In this document: positions 40,281-51,648 of the stretch, one piece after another
Position numbering within the stretch: the stretch's first letter is position 1
How the letters are laid out: each line of letters opens with the position of its first letter
Assembly (NCBI RefSeq): GCF_014203215.1
Contig: NZ_JACHIM010000002.1
Span: forward strand, 118,541 to 182,540
Direction: 5' to 3'
From: Bartonella callosciuri
Lineage (GTDB): Bacteria; Pseudomonadota; Alphaproteobacteria; Rhizobiales; Rhizobiaceae
Length of the DNA: 64,000 bases
Translations under genes and position numbers: made by a program
Notes under the pieces: model-generated
Database searches by the model: none
What the model saw: only the letters and a program-made list of their open reading frames with translations
Told to the model about the DNA's origin: nothing

Positions 40281-41438
40281 ATGTTACGAAAACCAAATTA
40301 TCGTCCAAATAATTCTAATTTTTCTTCGGGTCCTTGTAGCAAAAGACCTGGTTGGACTCCGGAAGTGCTTAAAAATGCATTAGTTGGACGTTCTCATCGG
40401 TCTAGAGAAGCAGAATTAAGACTTGCTGAAGTTGTTAATTTAACTCGTGAGATTCTTGAAGTGCCTTCCGATTATCGTATAGGGATTGTGCCTGCTTCAG
40501 ATACCGGTGCTGTTGAAATGTCTTTATGGTCTTTATTAGGTGAGCGTGGTGTCGATATGGCGGCATGGGAAAGTTTTGGATCGGGGTGGATTGCCGATGT
40601 TGTTGAGCAATTAAAACTTTCTGATGTGCGTCGTTTTGAAGCACCTTATGGTGAACTGCCAGATCTAACACAAATTGATTTTGATCGTGATGTTGTTTTT
40701 ACGTGGAATGGGACAACTTCTGGTGTACGAGTCCCAAATGCAGATTTCATTCCAAAGAGGCGAGCAGGACTGACAATTTGTGATGCAACATCAGCAGCTT
40801 TTGCACAAAATCTTGATTTTTCAAAATTAGATGTTGTTACTTTTTCATGGCAAAAAGTTTTAGGAGGTGAGGCAGCCCATGGTATGTTGATTTTAAGTCC
40901 TCGTGCTGTTGAGCGGCTTGAAAGTTATGTTCCGGTTTGGCCCATTCCACAAATTTTCTGTATGACACAAAATGGAAAGTTGAATGAACGTATTTTTAAG
41001 GGGGTAACAATCAATACACCCTCTCTGCTTTGTGTTGAAGATTTTCTTGATGGCTTAAAGTGGGCAAAGTCGCAGGGTGGTTTGCAGGCATTAATGGCGC
41101 GCGTTGAGAAAAACTTTTCTGTACTTGATGCTTTTATTCGTAAAACACCATGGTTAGAATATTTGGCAAAAGATCCTCAGGTGCGTTCTAATACATCTAT
41201 TTGTTTAAAGATTGTGGATCCAGTTATTACTGCTTTGGATATTGAAAAGCGAACATCTTTTATAAAAGCGGTAGTGAATCGTCTTGATGAGGAAGGTGTC
41301 GCTTATGATATTGGTTCGTATCGAGATGCTCCTCCAGGACTTCGGATTTGGACCGGTATAACAATTGAGGCTTCCGACCTTGAAATTTTAACAGAATGGC
41401 TTGAATGGGCATTTCAGGTTGAAAAAACTCGGCTTTAA
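40281..41438 (+). CDS. serC: Phosphoserine aminotransferase
   Basis: PLP enzyme that makes 3-phosphoserine from 3-phosphohydroxypyruvate and glutamate. It has 385 residues, the longer alphaproteobacterial form. [13 protein letters not shown] opens the fold. The PLP lysine lies in [29 protein letters not shown] and [16 protein letters not shown] are further marks, and [14 protein letters not shown] ends the small domain. AAAGGGGAG stands before the ATG. In many Rhizobiales serA follows directly. Here a 400-base gap leads straight to purA. Confidence 0.93.
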   Translation: MLRKPNYRPNNSNFSSGPCSKRPGWTPEVLKNALVGRSHRSREAELRLAEVVNLTREILEVPSDYRIGIVPASDTGAVEMSLWSLLGERGVDMAAWESFGSGWIADVVEQLKLSDVRRFEAPYGELPDLTQIDFDRDVVFTWNGTTSGVRVPNADFIPKRRAGLTICDATSAAFAQNLDFSKLDVVTFSWQKVLGGEAAHGMLILSPRAVERLESYVPVWPIPQIFCMTQNGKLNERIFKGVTINTPSLLCVEDFLDGLKWAKSQGGLQALMARVEKNFSVLDAFIRKTPWLEYLAKDPQVRSNTSICLKIVDPVITALDIEKRTSFIKAVVNRLDEEGVAYDIGSYRDAPPGLRIWTGITIEASDLEILTEWLEWAFQVEKTRL

Positions 41439-41835
41439 GGTACTATTAACAATTTTTATAACGCAGCTAAGAGAAGTTGAGGGAATGTGAGAGATTATAA
41501 GAATTTTCCATATTCTTGTATTAGACAAACGGTCTTCAAATAGCGCATAGATCACAAAAATTACGAAGCTAGTCTAAACAATTTTTCAGATGTTGGTGAA
41601 GACAGAAAATAAAAGCGCTAAGTTTTTTTACTTTTTACAGAAAAATGACCGATCGAGAATGAAGATATATTTTATATCCTAATATTGCTTTTATTATCAA
41701 GAATATAAAAATTTAATCGCTTGAAGATTGGGAGAAAGCTGAAATGAAGAGTCGCACTTGCTCTAAGGTTTCGTTATAAAGAAGCATTTGTTTTTAAATG
41801 CTGGTTTTATTTGACCAAACACGACGGAGAAAGTT
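41439..41835. other. Gap between serC and purA
   Basis: No gene or recognisable serA remnant. The sequence just before purA includes a plausible Shine-Dalgarno (GGAGAAAG). Confidence 0.5.
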
Positions 41836-43125
41836 ATGGCCAATGTAGTAGTTGTTGGTACACAATGGGGCGATGAAGGTAAAGGTAAAATTGTAGATTG
41901 GTTGTCTGAGCGGGCAGATATTGTTGTAAGATATCAGGGTGGCCATAATGCCGGTCATACATTGGTTGTTGAGGGAGCCAGTTATAAATTATCACTTTTA
42001 CCGTCTGGTTTAGTTCGTGGGAAGTTATCAATTATTGGTAATGGTGTTGTCGTTGATCCCCATCATTTTGTAATAGAATTAAAGAAACTGCGTGATCAAG
42101 GTGTGAAAATTACACCGAAAATTTTACGTATTGCTGAAAATGCTCCCTTGATTCTTTCTTTGCATCGCGATCTTGATGCAATTCGAGAAAGCAGTTTATC
42201 AGGTTTAAAAATTGGGACGACAAAGCGTGGTATTGGTCCGGCTTATGAAGATAAAGTGGGGCGTCGTGCTATCCGTGTGATGGATTTAGCCGAAACTGAT
42301 ACGCTTATGGCTAAGATCGAACGACTTTTAGTACATCATAATGCTTTACGGCGTGGGATGGGTGTTACAGAGATTGATTCTCAAGCGCTTTATGATGAGT
42401 TGATGCAAGTGGCGGATGAAATTCTACCCTTTATGGATTGTACGTGGCGTCTTTTAGATGAAAGTTATAGGATGGGAAAGCACATTCTTTTTGAAGGTGC
42501 GCAAGGTGCTTTATTAGATAATGATTTTGGGACTTATCCTTATGTTACATCATCAAACACAGTTGCTGGCCAGGCATGTACTGGTTCAGGTATGGGGCCT
42601 AGATCAATTCACTATGTTTTGGGCATTGCGAAAGCTTATACAACACGAGTTGGAGAAGGGCCATTCCCAACAGAGCAGATAAATGATATTGGCGAATTTA
42701 TTGGAATGCGTGGCAAAGAATTTGGGGTTGTGACTGGTCGAAAACGTCGATGTGGTTGGTTTGATGCTGTCTTAGTACGTCAGATGGTAGCCATTTGCGG
42801 TGTTCAGGGTATAGCATTGACAAAGCTTGATGTTTTGGATGGTTTGGATGAAATTAAAATTTGTATTGGGTATGAGCTTGATGGGAAAAGAATTGATTAT
42901 TTACCCTCTTCTATGGGAGCACAAGCCCGTGTGAAACCCATTTATGAGACATTGGAAGGTTGGAATGAAGCTACAGCGCACGCATTGAGCTGGGAAGATT
43001 TACCGGTGCAGGCTATCAAATATATAGGCTATATTGAAGAACTGATTGGCACACAGGTGGCTTTATTATCTACTAGCCCTGAGCGTGAAGATACAATTCT
43101 TATTACTGATCCTTTTGCAAATTAA
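41836..43125 (+). CDS. purA: Adenylosuccinate synthetase
   Basis: GTP-dependent enzyme joining IMP and aspartate, the first committed step to AMP. It has 429 residues, a standard length. The GTP-binding loop is [12 protein letters not shown] near the N-terminus and the IMP-binding QGGHNAGHT follows. [33 protein letters not shown] and [14 protein letters not shown] are signature stretches. The start ATG has GGAGAAAG upstream. It is most likely transcribed from its own promoter. Confidence 0.96.
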   Translation: MANVVVVGTQWGDEGKGKIVDWLSERADIVVRYQGGHNAGHTLVVEGASYKLSLLPSGLVRGKLSIIGNGVVVDPHHFVIELKKLRDQGVKITPKILRIAENAPLILSLHRDLDAIRESSLSGLKIGTTKRGIGPAYEDKVGRRAIRVMDLAETDTLMAKIERLLVHHNALRRGMGVTEIDSQALYDELMQVADEILPFMDCTWRLLDESYRMGKHILFEGAQGALLDNDFGTYPYVTSSNTVAGQACTGSGMGPRSIHYVLGIAKAYTTRVGEGPFPTEQINDIGEFIGMRGKEFGVVTGRKRRCGWFDAVLVRQMVAICGVQGIALTKLDVLDGLDEIKICIGYELDGKRIDYLPSSMGAQARVKPIYETLEGWNEATAHALSWEDLPVQAIKYIGYIEELIGTQVALLSTSPEREDTILITDPFAN

Positions 43126-43162
43126 TTATTATTTTGAAGTTTCCGTATAAGCATTCAGTTCG

Positions 43163-43188
43163 TCTCTTCGTGTTTTTCTACGAAGAGA
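43163..43188 (+). terminator. Hairpin after purA
   Basis: TCTCTTCGT pairs exactly with ACGAAGAGA around an eight-base loop, starting 37 bases after the purA stop. No T-run follows, so it may be a weak terminator or an RNA-stability hairpin. Confidence 0.4.
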
Positions 43189-43368
43189 GACTTAAAAGCG
43201 AGTGAGAGCAAGGTGCACAAAATAACATTGTTTATTTTTCATATTCATTTTAAACTATTACAATAGTTATACCAAGATAAAATGACAATTAATTTAGCAG
43301 GCTAAAATAAAGGCATTTTTGGCCTTACGGCTGGGATTTTTCTCAGCTTGAGAAAGATTATAGAGGAT

Positions 43369-44796
43369 ATGGTAGATTTCGTTGGAATCTTAAAAAAGGC
43401 AATCAATGCGCAGAATAGTACCACATCGCAAATGCGTAAACGGATTTATAGACGAGCTATCGAAACACTAGAACATCAGTTTGTAGTAGCGACAGTATCA
43501 CAAGCAATGGCAGATGAGCAAAGGAAGGTTTTACAAAATGCTATTGCAACTGTTGAAGAAGAATATTTAGCGATTGAAAAGAAGTTGCTTTCTTCAGTTA
43601 TTGGGTGGAGCCCTACAGCTATAACTGAAGATGACAGGTCCACACAAAGTTCTATCTCGCAACAAGGTAATATATTTTTAGGACGTGAAATAGAAAAAAA
43701 ACAGGGTTCTATTACAAGTCCAAAGGACAGCAAGGCGTTTGATGAGTCTTATGTATCAGGGATGCCAGATGCAGAGCTTGTCAATATGGAAGCTTATTTG
43801 GCTTCTCAGAATGTTGACGACAGTGTGTTAAAAGTAGCTTCTTTAGAAGCTTCTTCGCAAAGGGATAATCCGCACATTGTTTCGTATATTTTTTCTCAAG
43901 CCGCACGTCGTGCTAATCGGTCGTCGATGCAAAGGCGTATTGTGATAGGTTCTGCTGTTGTTGCCAGCTTTGTCATCTTAACTTTTAGTATTTGTTTTGT
44001 TGGTGGACGTATATTTGTATCAAATGATCATCAGTTTCCGGGCGAAAGTCTTCAATTGTCTCATACGTTACCAAAGGCACTTTCGATTCACCGAAAGTTA
44101 ACGAAACGTTTATTAGAGGATGGGAGTGAAATTGATGTCGGTTTAGATCAAATGGTAAATTCTTCAAATGAAGAAGGAACTTCAAAAGCTGTTGTTAGCA
44201 ATTTGCAGTCAATTGAACAGTCAGGCGAAGCTATATTTTATCAAGCGCGGACAAACTATGATGCAGAAAAAGTGGCTACGGGGAGTGCTCGTTGGACGCT
44301 TATAAAGGAATCTCCTGCGAAAGGAGCTCCAGAAGAGTCGGCTATACAAGGTGATATAACAATTCCGGATGAAGGGTTATCATTACGGTTAATTTTACGT
44401 CGTAATACCGATCTGTCTTTTTCTGCTGCCTATATTATGGATCTTATTTTTATTCTTTCTGATAAATTTTCAGGGAAAGCTATAAGCAATGTTCAAGCAT
44501 TAACTTTTAAAGCAAGTGAACACTCCATTGGACAGACTTTAGCAAGAACCGTTGCAGAAAAGATTAACGATGATTTTTTTCTTATTGCATTGAGCGGCAA
44601 TCCCCAAATTCTTGACCGCAATTTACAATTAATGAGAGAGTTGGATTGGATGCGTTTAGTGTTAACGGATAAAAATGGACGTATAAACGAATTAACTTTT
44701 ACAAAAGGTCCAACAGGTGAATCTATTTTTAATCAAGTTATTGGGCAATGGCTTGCACCATCAGATAAACTAACAGTTCTTGGTCAGAAAAAATAA
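43369..44796 (+). CDS. Conserved Rhizobiales membrane protein, unknown function
   Basis: A 475-residue protein found in Rhizobiales between purA and rpoH. No function is established. I chose the ATG at 43369 (VDFVGILKKAINAQN), where I expect relatives to start. An upstream in-frame TTG would add seven residues. The N-terminal part to about residue 185 is soluble and charged, and a single membrane helix spans about 190-215 (IVIGSAVVASFVILTFSICF). The remainder, about 260 residues, would be periplasmic, with a beta-rich end (DITIPDEGLSLRLILRRN). It converges on rpoH. Confidence 0.75.
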   Translation: MVDFVGILKKAINAQNSTTSQMRKRIYRRAIETLEHQFVVATVSQAMADEQRKVLQNAIATVEEEYLAIEKKLLSSVIGWSPTAITEDDRSTQSSISQQGNIFLGREIEKKQGSITSPKDSKAFDESYVSGMPDAELVNMEAYLASQNVDDSVLKVASLEASSQRDNPHIVSYIFSQAARRANRSSMQRRIVIGSAVVASFVILTFSICFVGGRIFVSNDHQFPGESLQLSHTLPKALSIHRKLTKRLLEDGSEIDVGLDQMVNSSNEEGTSKAVVSNLQSIEQSGEAIFYQARTNYDAEKVATGSARWTLIKESPAKGAPEESAIQGDITIPDEGLSLRLILRRNTDLSFSAAYIMDLIFILSDKFSGKAISNVQALTFKASEHSIGQTLARTVAEKINDDFFLIALSGNPQILDRNLQLMRELDWMRLVLTDKNGRINELTFTKGPTGESIFNQVIGQWLAPSDKLTVLGQKK

Positions 44797-44952
44797 AGCA
44801 TCGAGGCTGATAATATAAAAGATTGTAAAGAGAACTTCAACCGTTAAAAAGTTTTTGTAGATTGATTTAAAAGTATAGAGCCAATACATATTCGCTTTTC
44901 TTTACTTTAAAAGTGCGCATGCAATTGGCTTTACACTTAAGTTTTTCAAGCA

Positions 44953-45837
44953 CTATACTTTAATTTGGGATAGAGCAGACGCTTTGATAGAATTTTGTAC
45001 TTTTTCAAAAGCACGCATTTCAATTTGCCTTACACGCTCCCGACTGATATTAAATTCGCTTGAAAGCTCCTCTAGCGTCAGTGGGTTATCACTTAAACGA
45101 CGTGCTTTGAATATACGCTTTTCACGCTCATTCAGATTATCCATGGCGTTTATAAGCATAGAACGGCGGTTTTCCAATTCACTTTGCTCGATCAAAGTTT
45201 GTTCCTGATTGTCCGATTCATCTACCAACCAATCTTGCCATTCACTACTTTCACCTGTTTTTGTGCGAAGAGACGCATTGAGTGAGGTATCACCCCCAAG
45301 TCGTCGGTTCATTGAGACGACTTCATCTTCTGTGACATTCAAACTTGTAGCAATTTCTTTTACTTGTTCTACATTAAGATCACCATTATCAAGTGCTTGA
45401 AGTCTATTTTTTACCTTACGGAGATTGAAAAATAGGCGCTTTTGATTGGCTGTTGTTCCTATTTTCACTAAACTCCAAGACCGCAATACATATTCTTGAA
45501 TTGATGCTTTAATCCACCATATGGCGTAGGTTGCAAGACGAAAACCACGTTCTGGCTCGAAACGCTTGACAGCCTGCATAAGCCCTACATTGCCTTCTGA
45601 AATGACTTCCCCAATGGGTAGTCCGTAGCCCCGATATCCCATTGCGATTTTAGCTACGAGGCGCAAGTGACTGGTTACCAATTTATGCGCAGCTTTTAGA
45701 TCATTATGTTTACGATAACGTTGAGCCAGCATATATTCTTCCTTTGGCTCAAGCATTGGAAAACGACGAATTTCTTCTAGGTAACGATTCAATCCCCCGT
45801 CACCTGTAATCACTGATAGCATATTCATATGGGCCAT
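44953..45837 (-). CDS. rpoH: RNA polymerase sigma factor RpoH (sigma-32)
   Basis: Heat-shock sigma factor that directs chaperone and protease transcription. It has 294 residues. Region 2 reads LPIGEVISEGNVGLMQAVKR and FRLATYAIWWIKASIQEYVL. The RpoH box appears as NQKRLFFNLRKVKN, which distinguishes it from other group 3 factors. Region 4 is LTLEELSSEFNISRERVRQI. AAGGAGGGTGC stands a few bases before the ATG. The ATG four codons in (NMLSVITGDGG) is an alternative. Confidence 0.94.
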   Translation of the reverse strand: MAHMNMLSVITGDGGLNRYLEEIRRFPMLEPKEEYMLAQRYRKHNDLKAAHKLVTSHLRLVAKIAMGYRGYGLPIGEVISEGNVGLMQAVKRFEPERGFRLATYAIWWIKASIQEYVLRSWSLVKIGTTANQKRLFFNLRKVKNRLQALDNGDLNVEQVKEIATSLNVTEDEVVSMNRRLGGDTSLNASLRTKTGESSEWQDWLVDESDNQEQTLIEQSELENRRSMLINAMDNLNEREKRIFKARRLSDNPLTLEELSSEFNISRERVRQIEMRAFEKVQNSIKASALSQIKV

Positions 45838-45985
45838 ATAGCACCCTCCTTTTGCATGAATTCCCTGATAAGGCGAATTCCATTTCTAGATAATATAAAC
45901 ATCTCTCTAATTTTATCCTAGCATAATTTTTAATTTTTTTCAAAAAGAGATATTTTATTGTGAAATCTTGAAAAGGCTAAAAGTT

Positions 45986-46990
45986 TCAATTTATTTTTTT
46001 TAAATGTTTGATGAGTTCAGCCATGTCTTGAGGAAGTGGTGAGGAAAAAGACATAACTTTATCTGTGGCAGGGTGTTCAAAAGTCAGACTTATTGCATGG
46101 AGTGCATGTCGGTTGAATTGGTCGATTCCATTTTTAATAATAGGATTAAGCGTGTTTGATTTTGTTTTAAAGGCATTGCCATAAACAGTATCACCTATGA
46201 GCGGATGGCCTATATGTGCCATATGAACACGGATTTGGTGCGTACGTCCAGTTTCCAAACGACATTCCAGAAGGCTAGCAACAGGTGTGGGATTTGCATG
46301 AAGTCTGTATTTTTCTAGGAGAGAAAAATGTGTAACAGCATGGCGAGCATGAGGATGGCTGTTCTGGACAACAGCTTGTTTTGTTCGGTTATTGGGAGAA
46401 CGGCTAAGGGATGCATCAATTGTCCAAACATTACGGCTAGGAGCTCCCCAAATTAAGGCGTGATAACGTCGATCTAATGCACGGGTACGTCCATGGTCAG
46501 AAAATTGGGCACTGAGGCTTTGATGAGCAAGGTCATTTTTAGCGACTACCATGACTCCACTTGTATTTTTATCGAGACGATGGACAATGCCTGGACGTTT
46601 AACACCGCCAATACCAGATAAACTATTACCGCAATGATGGATAAGGGCGTTCACTAATGTTCCTGTCCAATTGCCATTGCCGGGGTGAACAACAAGACCA
46701 GCTGGTTTATTGATAACAATAACATAATCATCTTCAAAGAGAATATCCAATGCAATGTCTTCACCGCTAGGCTCTGCATCACGAAGGACAGGCATTGTTA
46801 ATTCGATGATTTGGTTGGGTTTTAATTTCGTTTTTGGCTCTCTTATGGGATGACCATCAACTTTAAGATGGCCTTCACGAATGAGTGCTTGCAGACGTGA
46901 ACGTGACAGTGCATTGCGGTATTGTTGAGCAAGCCACTGATCAAGTCTTTGTCCAAGAGCACTTTCATCCGTTATTTGCTGTGTTACCAT
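45986..46990 (-). CDS. rluD: RluD-family 23S rRNA pseudouridine synthase
   Basis: Converts uridines of 23S rRNA helix 69 to pseudouridine if it is a true RluD. It has 334 residues. An S4 domain opens the protein (RLDQWLAQQYRNALSRSRLQ). The catalytic domain shows VINKPAGLVVHPG and the active aspartate in VHRLDKNTSGVMVVAK, followed by LECRLETGRTHQIRVHMAHI and HPLIGDTVYG. RluC shares these motifs. The full-length S4 domain and neighbour rpoH favour RluD, as in other Rhizobiales. Confidence 0.88.
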   Translation of the reverse strand: MVTQQITDESALGQRLDQWLAQQYRNALSRSRLQALIREGHLKVDGHPIREPKTKLKPNQIIELTMPVLRDAEPSGEDIALDILFEDDYVIVINKPAGLVVHPGNGNWTGTLVNALIHHCGNSLSGIGGVKRPGIVHRLDKNTSGVMVVAKNDLAHQSLSAQFSDHGRTRALDRRYHALIWGAPSRNVWTIDASLSRSPNNRTKQAVVQNSHPHARHAVTHFSLLEKYRLHANPTPVASLLECRLETGRTHQIRVHMAHIGHPLIGDTVYGNAFKTKSNTLNPIIKNGIDQFNRHALHAISLTFEHPATDKVMSFSSPLPQDMAELIKHLKKIN

Positions 46991-47021
46991 AAGATTCCTA
47001 TTAAACTTTTATAAGGCCCTT

Positions 47022-48452
47022 TTACCAGTATGAAATTGCTTTGGTATCAAGAAATTCTTTAATTCCCCAGTGACCGCCTTCACGGGCTCGTCCAGAAAGT
47101 TTGACACCTCCAAAATAACTTCCACCGGGTAATCCATGTCCATTAACTTCTACCATACCAGACCGCACTTGCGCAGCGATACGACGACATTTATTACGAT
47201 CTTGTGATTGTATATAGTTTGTAAGACCATATTCGGTGTCATTGGCTAAGGTTACGGCTTCATCTTCTGTTGTAAAGGGAAGAATCGAGAGGACTGGACC
47301 AAAGATTTCTTCTCGAAAAATACGCATACTTGGTTTTACATTGGCAAAGACTGTTGGGCGTACATAGTAACCGCGCTCCATTCCCATTGGTAAACCAGTT
47401 CCACCCGTGACAAGAGTTGCACCTTCATCAATTCCGGATTGGATAAGATCTTGAATTTTGTCGTATTGTTGTTTTGAAACTACTGGGCCAATATGATTTC
47501 CTGGTTGGTAGTTTGGGCCTACTTTTGTTTTTTCGGCAATATCTTTAGCTATTTTGATAGCTTCGTTATAGATGGTTTTTTCCACAAGCATACGTGTTGG
47601 TGCATTACAGCTTTGTCCACTATTATAAAAGCAGTGTCGTACACCACGTTGAACAGCGTCTGTATCGGCATCAGCAAAAATGATGTTCGCTCCTTTGCCC
47701 CCAAGTTCCAAACAGATCCGCTTTAAAGTGTCGCTGGCATTTTTAGAAATGTCTTTTCCTGCTCTGGTTGATCCGGTGAAGCTAATCATGTCGAGATCTG
47801 GATGAGCAGAGAGGTAAGAACCAACATTAGCACCATCTCCGTTGATTAAATTAAAAACGCCAGCTGGGAGGGCGGCTTCATCTAAAATTTCAGCAAAGAG
47901 CATGGCAGAAAGAGGCGCAATTTCAGAGGGTTTTAGCACCATAGTGCAGCCAGCCAAGAGAGCAGGAATAACTTTAAGCGTTACTTGGTTCATGGGCCAA
48001 TTCCATGGAGTAATCAATCCTACGACACCGATAGGGTCATAATGAAGAATCGCTTGTTCATTTCCTTCTATTAAAACCTTTTGAAAGGAAAACTCTTTGT
48101 AAGCTTTAATAAAGTTGCGAATATGAGAACTGCCGGTTGCAGTTTGTGCATTGAGTGCCATATCAATAGGTGCTCCCATTTCCATTGAAATGGTTTTTGC
48201 CATATCACTTGAGCGTTTTTCATAGATTTCTGAAATTTTTTCAACGAAGCCAAGACGTTCACTAGGCGTGGTTGTTTTCCAGGTTTGAAAAGCTGTTTTG
48301 GCAGCGTTAATTGCTTTATCTGCGTCTTTTGTGTTGCCAAGGCTAATAACAGCACAAGCCTCTTCTGTTGATGGATCGATGACGTGTAGATCATAAGGAG
48401 TGCTTGGGTCGTCCCATATACCATTGATATAAAATTTCCGCTTATTAAACAT
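47022..48452 (-). CDS. Aldehyde dehydrogenase family protein
   Basis: NAD(P)-dependent aldehyde dehydrogenase, 476 residues. The catalytic cysteine lies in YNSGQSCNAPTRM, the general-base glutamate in LELGGKGANIIF, and the cofactor-binding stretch in PWNWPMNQVTLKVIPALLAG and FTGSTRAGKDI. EIFGPVLSILPF is also typical. The substrate is not visible. Possible roles include gamma-glutamyl-aminobutyraldehyde oxidation, since puuA- and puuB-like genes lie 8 kb away, but that is speculation. It stands alone. Confidence 0.9.
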   Translation of the reverse strand: MFNKRKFYINGIWDDPSTPYDLHVIDPSTEEACAVISLGNTKDADKAINAAKTAFQTWKTTTPSERLGFVEKISEIYEKRSSDMAKTISMEMGAPIDMALNAQTATGSSHIRNFIKAYKEFSFQKVLIEGNEQAILHYDPIGVVGLITPWNWPMNQVTLKVIPALLAGCTMVLKPSEIAPLSAMLFAEILDEAALPAGVFNLINGDGANVGSYLSAHPDLDMISFTGSTRAGKDISKNASDTLKRICLELGGKGANIIFADADTDAVQRGVRHCFYNSGQSCNAPTRMLVEKTIYNEAIKIAKDIAEKTKVGPNYQPGNHIGPVVSKQQYDKIQDLIQSGIDEGATLVTGGTGLPMGMERGYYVRPTVFANVKPSMRIFREEIFGPVLSILPFTTEDEAVTLANDTEYGLTNYIQSQDRNKCRRIAAQVRSGMVEVNGHGLPGGSYFGGVKLSGRAREGGHWGIKEFLDTKAISYW

Positions 48453-48918
48453 GATTTGCTTCCTATTTTTTAAATTTTTGTATGATTAAATTTCATCCTA
48501 TTAGATCCTTTTTACAAAACAATAACAAGGGTAAGCTTAATAAAAGAAAGAGAAACGAGCTTATTTTATAACAATTAGGCTGGAGAGTTAAAAGAGCACT
48601 TCTTATACTAATTGCTTGTATTATTTATACTAATAATTTTTATGAAATGCGAAAGACAGAGAATAATCGGCAGTTTTTCTGTAATTTTTTATCATAGAGT
48701 TCTTTGTCATAAAAAATTGAGGACAACTGTATGAAACTATGAATTTTACAGTTTATTCAATATTTTTGGAGAAAATTTCATTGAGAAGAATTACAGCATT
48801 ATTTTTTTGTTAAAAAATGACAATCAGCAAAAGGTTATTAACCTTCATACTATAGCCTTTATGCATTCTTTTTGAAAAAGTAATTGTTCTCGTTGCCATA
48901 AATAAGTTGTTGGATATC
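48453..48918. other. Gap between the aldehyde dehydrogenase and ftsK
   Basis: AT-rich, no gene recognised. It should hold the promoters of the two divergent neighbours. No clear Shine-Dalgarno precedes ftsK. Confidence 0.5.
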
Positions 48919-51471
48919 ATGCATAATTCGAAAACAAAATCTATTTCTTCCTCTTCTTTTTCTGATAAAAGTACACAAAGTGCATCAGAAGGAAATTCGT
49001 CTGCCAAAATTGCTGAGATATTTCCTTATCCGGAAGTGTGGAAAAAGGCATTCACCCTTGGACAAAACGTACGTTTTACGCGAACACCAGAAGTTGAAAT
49101 TTTGCGTCGTCGTATAGAAACAGACCCAGTTTTTGCGAAACAGTTTAAATTCTTTAAAGAGAAAGAGCGTGAAAATCTTATACATCTTGTAAACTGTAAT
49201 AAAAACACAAAAAATTCCTCCTTACCAACAAAAAGGGTCATTAATTCTCAATCGATAGAAAATAAAACGTCAGTCTGTCATACAACAGTCTTGAAGGAAT
49301 TGCCACGGCAAACTGGTTGTCAGCCGCTTGAGGATGATCCAGGAGAGCATAAATTACAGCTAGAAAATGTGGCGCAAAAAACAAGGCCTATTTTGCATCT
49401 TTCTGATGATATATTTTTTGAGTGTGGGTCCTTTATATTAGAACAGGTTAATACTAAAATTTCAAGAGAGGATAGAACATCAATTGATTGCAGGTGTAAT
49501 AAAATTATACCGAGTACAGCTTCTACCTTTGATGAGTCCATTACTACTCTTTACCGTGTTCTTGAGTATCGCTTTCCACAATTTTACGATTCCATTACAT
49601 CAGAATCGTCAACAGAGAAGGTTCCAGATGTTGAGAAAACGTCTAATTTAATGCATGCAAAGAATGATACTATTAAAGAAGCTCAAAAATGTCATTCTAA
49701 GCCCGTTGTAGAAGATTCTACTGATACGTTGTTACGCGATAGAGGAGCTACAGGGGTAGGAGTTGCTGTAGAAACCAAGAATACCAACAATATTGCCGGT
49801 TGTGTAACAGAAGAAATCAAAAAACATTCAAAGGGTTTCTCTGTAATGGAACCGAAAGGCAAAACATTGCGATCTGCTAGCATGTCGTTAGGTAGTGATA
49901 ATTCTGCTTTTACGTCAAATGTTCAATCTCTTGATTATGAGAACTATGAATTTCCTCCGATCAGTTTATTGCAAGAACCTGTTTTTCATGAAGGCACGAT
50001 GATTCCACAAGAAACATTAGAGCGTGGTGCTGGACTTTTGGAAAATGTTTTGGAAGATTTTGGCATTAAGGGTGAAATTATCCATGTTCATCCAGGTCCA
50101 GTGGTAACAATGTACGAATTTGAGCCTGCAGCAGGAGTAAAATCATCGCGGGTCATCAATCTTTCCGATGATATTGCTCGTTCTATGTCTGCTATTTCTA
50201 CACGCGTTGCTGTAATTCCTGGACGCAATGTTATTGGGATTGAGCTGCCAAATGCGGTTCGTGAAACCGTTTATTTGAGGGAATTAGTTCAAACAAGTTC
50301 TTTTCGTGAAAGCCAATTTAAACTAGCTCTTGCTTTGGGGAAGGGGATTAATGGTAAACCTGTCATTGCAGAATTAGCAAAAATGCCTCATTTATTGGTT
50401 GCGGGGACAACAGGGTCGGGTAAATCGGTTGCGATTAATACCATGATTTTATCGATTCTTTATCGAATGACACCACAGCAGTGTCGTTTGATCATGGTTG
50501 ACCCTAAAATGTTAGAACTCTCTGTTTATGATGGTATTCCACACCTTTTAACGCCGGTAGTGACGGATCCTAAAAAAGCGGTAACAGCTTTAAAGTGGGC
50601 GGTTCGTGAAATGGAAGAGCGTTACCGCAAAATGGCTAAGTTAGGCGTACGTAATATTGATGGTTTTAATGCACGCGTTGCACTTGCAGCACAAAAAGGT
50701 GAAACAATCATGTGTACTGTACAGTCGGGTTTTGATAAGGAAAGTGGAGAAATGCTTTATCATGAAGAAGCAATGGATCTAACGCAGCTTCCTTATATTG
50801 TTGTGATTGTTGATGAGATGGCTGATCTCATGATGGTGGCAGGTAAAGAAATTGAAAATGCTATTCAGCGTTTAGCACAAATGGCACGTGCAGCAGGTAT
50901 CCATCTTATTATGGCTACACAGCGTCCTTCTGTTGATGTCATCACTGGTACGATTAAAGCAAATTTTCCTACCCGTATTTCTTTTCAGGTAACATCGAAA
51001 ATAGACAGTCGTACAATTTTGGGAGAACAAGGTGCTGAAACACTTTTGGGCCAGGGAGATATGCTTCATATGATGGGTGGTGGGCGCATCGTACGTGTTC
51101 ATGGGCCTTTTGTTTCTGACGAAGAAGTTGAAGCCATTGTTGCACATCTTAAAATGCAGGGAAAACCTGATTATTTAGCAACGATAACGGCTAGTGAAGG
51201 CGATAACAAAGGGGATGAATCTGCTGATTCAGTTTCTGGAGTTTCTACGGAAGAAAATCTTGGTGAGGATGGTGAGGAACTTTATCTGCAGGCTGTAAAA
51301 ATTGTTATGCGTGATAAAAAATGTTCAACATCTTATATTCAGCGTCGGCTTGCAATCGGTTATAATAAAGCAGCTTCTCTTGTTGAGCGCATGGAAGAAA
51401 AAGGCGTTGTTGGGGCCGCTAATCACGTTGGAAAACGTGAAATTTTAATAAGTGAGTCCAATCATAAATAA
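48919..51471 (+). CDS. ftsK: FtsK/SpoIIIE-type DNA translocase without membrane domain
   Basis: Hexameric ATPase that pumps chromosome DNA at division and activates XerCD. It has 850 residues from the ATG at 48919. An upstream in-frame TTG at 48907 would add four. Residues 1 to about 360 are polar and lack the four membrane helices of classical FtsK. An FtsK alpha/beta core follows: [18 protein letters not shown], Walker [10 protein letters not shown] near residue 498, Walker [14 protein letters not shown] near 630, and [20 protein letters not shown]. The C-terminal gamma winged helix is at about 785-850 ([20 protein letters not shown]). Rhizobiales often have a second, membrane-free FtsK like this one, so the symbol names the family rather than the essential copy. 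Confidence 0.88.
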   Translation: MHNSKTKSISSSSFSDKSTQSASEGNSSAKIAEIFPYPEVWKKAFTLGQNVRFTRTPEVEILRRRIETDPVFAKQFKFFKEKERENLIHLVNCNKNTKNSSLPTKRVINSQSIENKTSVCHTTVLKELPRQTGCQPLEDDPGEHKLQLENVAQKTRPILHLSDDIFFECGSFILEQVNTKISREDRTSIDCRCNKIIPSTASTFDESITTLYRVLEYRFPQFYDSITSESSTEKVPDVEKTSNLMHAKNDTIKEAQKCHSKPVVEDSTDTLLRDRGATGVGVAVETKNTNNIAGCVTEEIKKHSKGFSVMEPKGKTLRSASMSLGSDNSAFTSNVQSLDYENYEFPPISLLQEPVFHEGTMIPQETLERGAGLLENVLEDFGIKGEIIHVHPGPVVTMYEFEPAAGVKSSRVINLSDDIARSMSAISTRVAVIPGRNVIGIELPNAVRETVYLRELVQTSSFRESQFKLALALGKGINGKPVIAELAKMPHLLVAGTTGSGKSVAINTMILSILYRMTPQQCRLIMVDPKMLELSVYDGIPHLLTPVVTDPKKAVTALKWAVREMEERYRKMAKLGVRNIDGFNARVALAAQKGETIMCTVQSGFDKESGEMLYHEEAMDLTQLPYIVVIVDEMADLMMVAGKEIENAIQRLAQMARAAGIHLIMATQRPSVDVITGTIKANFPTRISFQVTSKIDSRTILGEQGAETLLGQGDMLHMMGGGRIVRVHGPFVSDEEVEAIVAHLKMQGKPDYLATITASEGDNKGDESADSVSGVSTEENLGEDGEELYLQAVKIVMRDKKCSTSYIQRRLAIGYNKAASLVERMEEKGVVGAANHVGKREILISESNHK

Positions 51472-51648
51472 AATAATTTTAAAAATGCATAACAATCATT
51501 ATTAGTGCTTATTTTATTATAAGGACTGTTGTTATATCGTGCTTATTTTTTACTTTAAAATATTAAATGGGGAATGATAAAACAGAAGTGATATTTTTTA
51601 TTAAGGCTGCTGATATGTAGTGTAGAGTGATACAAAGAAGGGTTGCAG

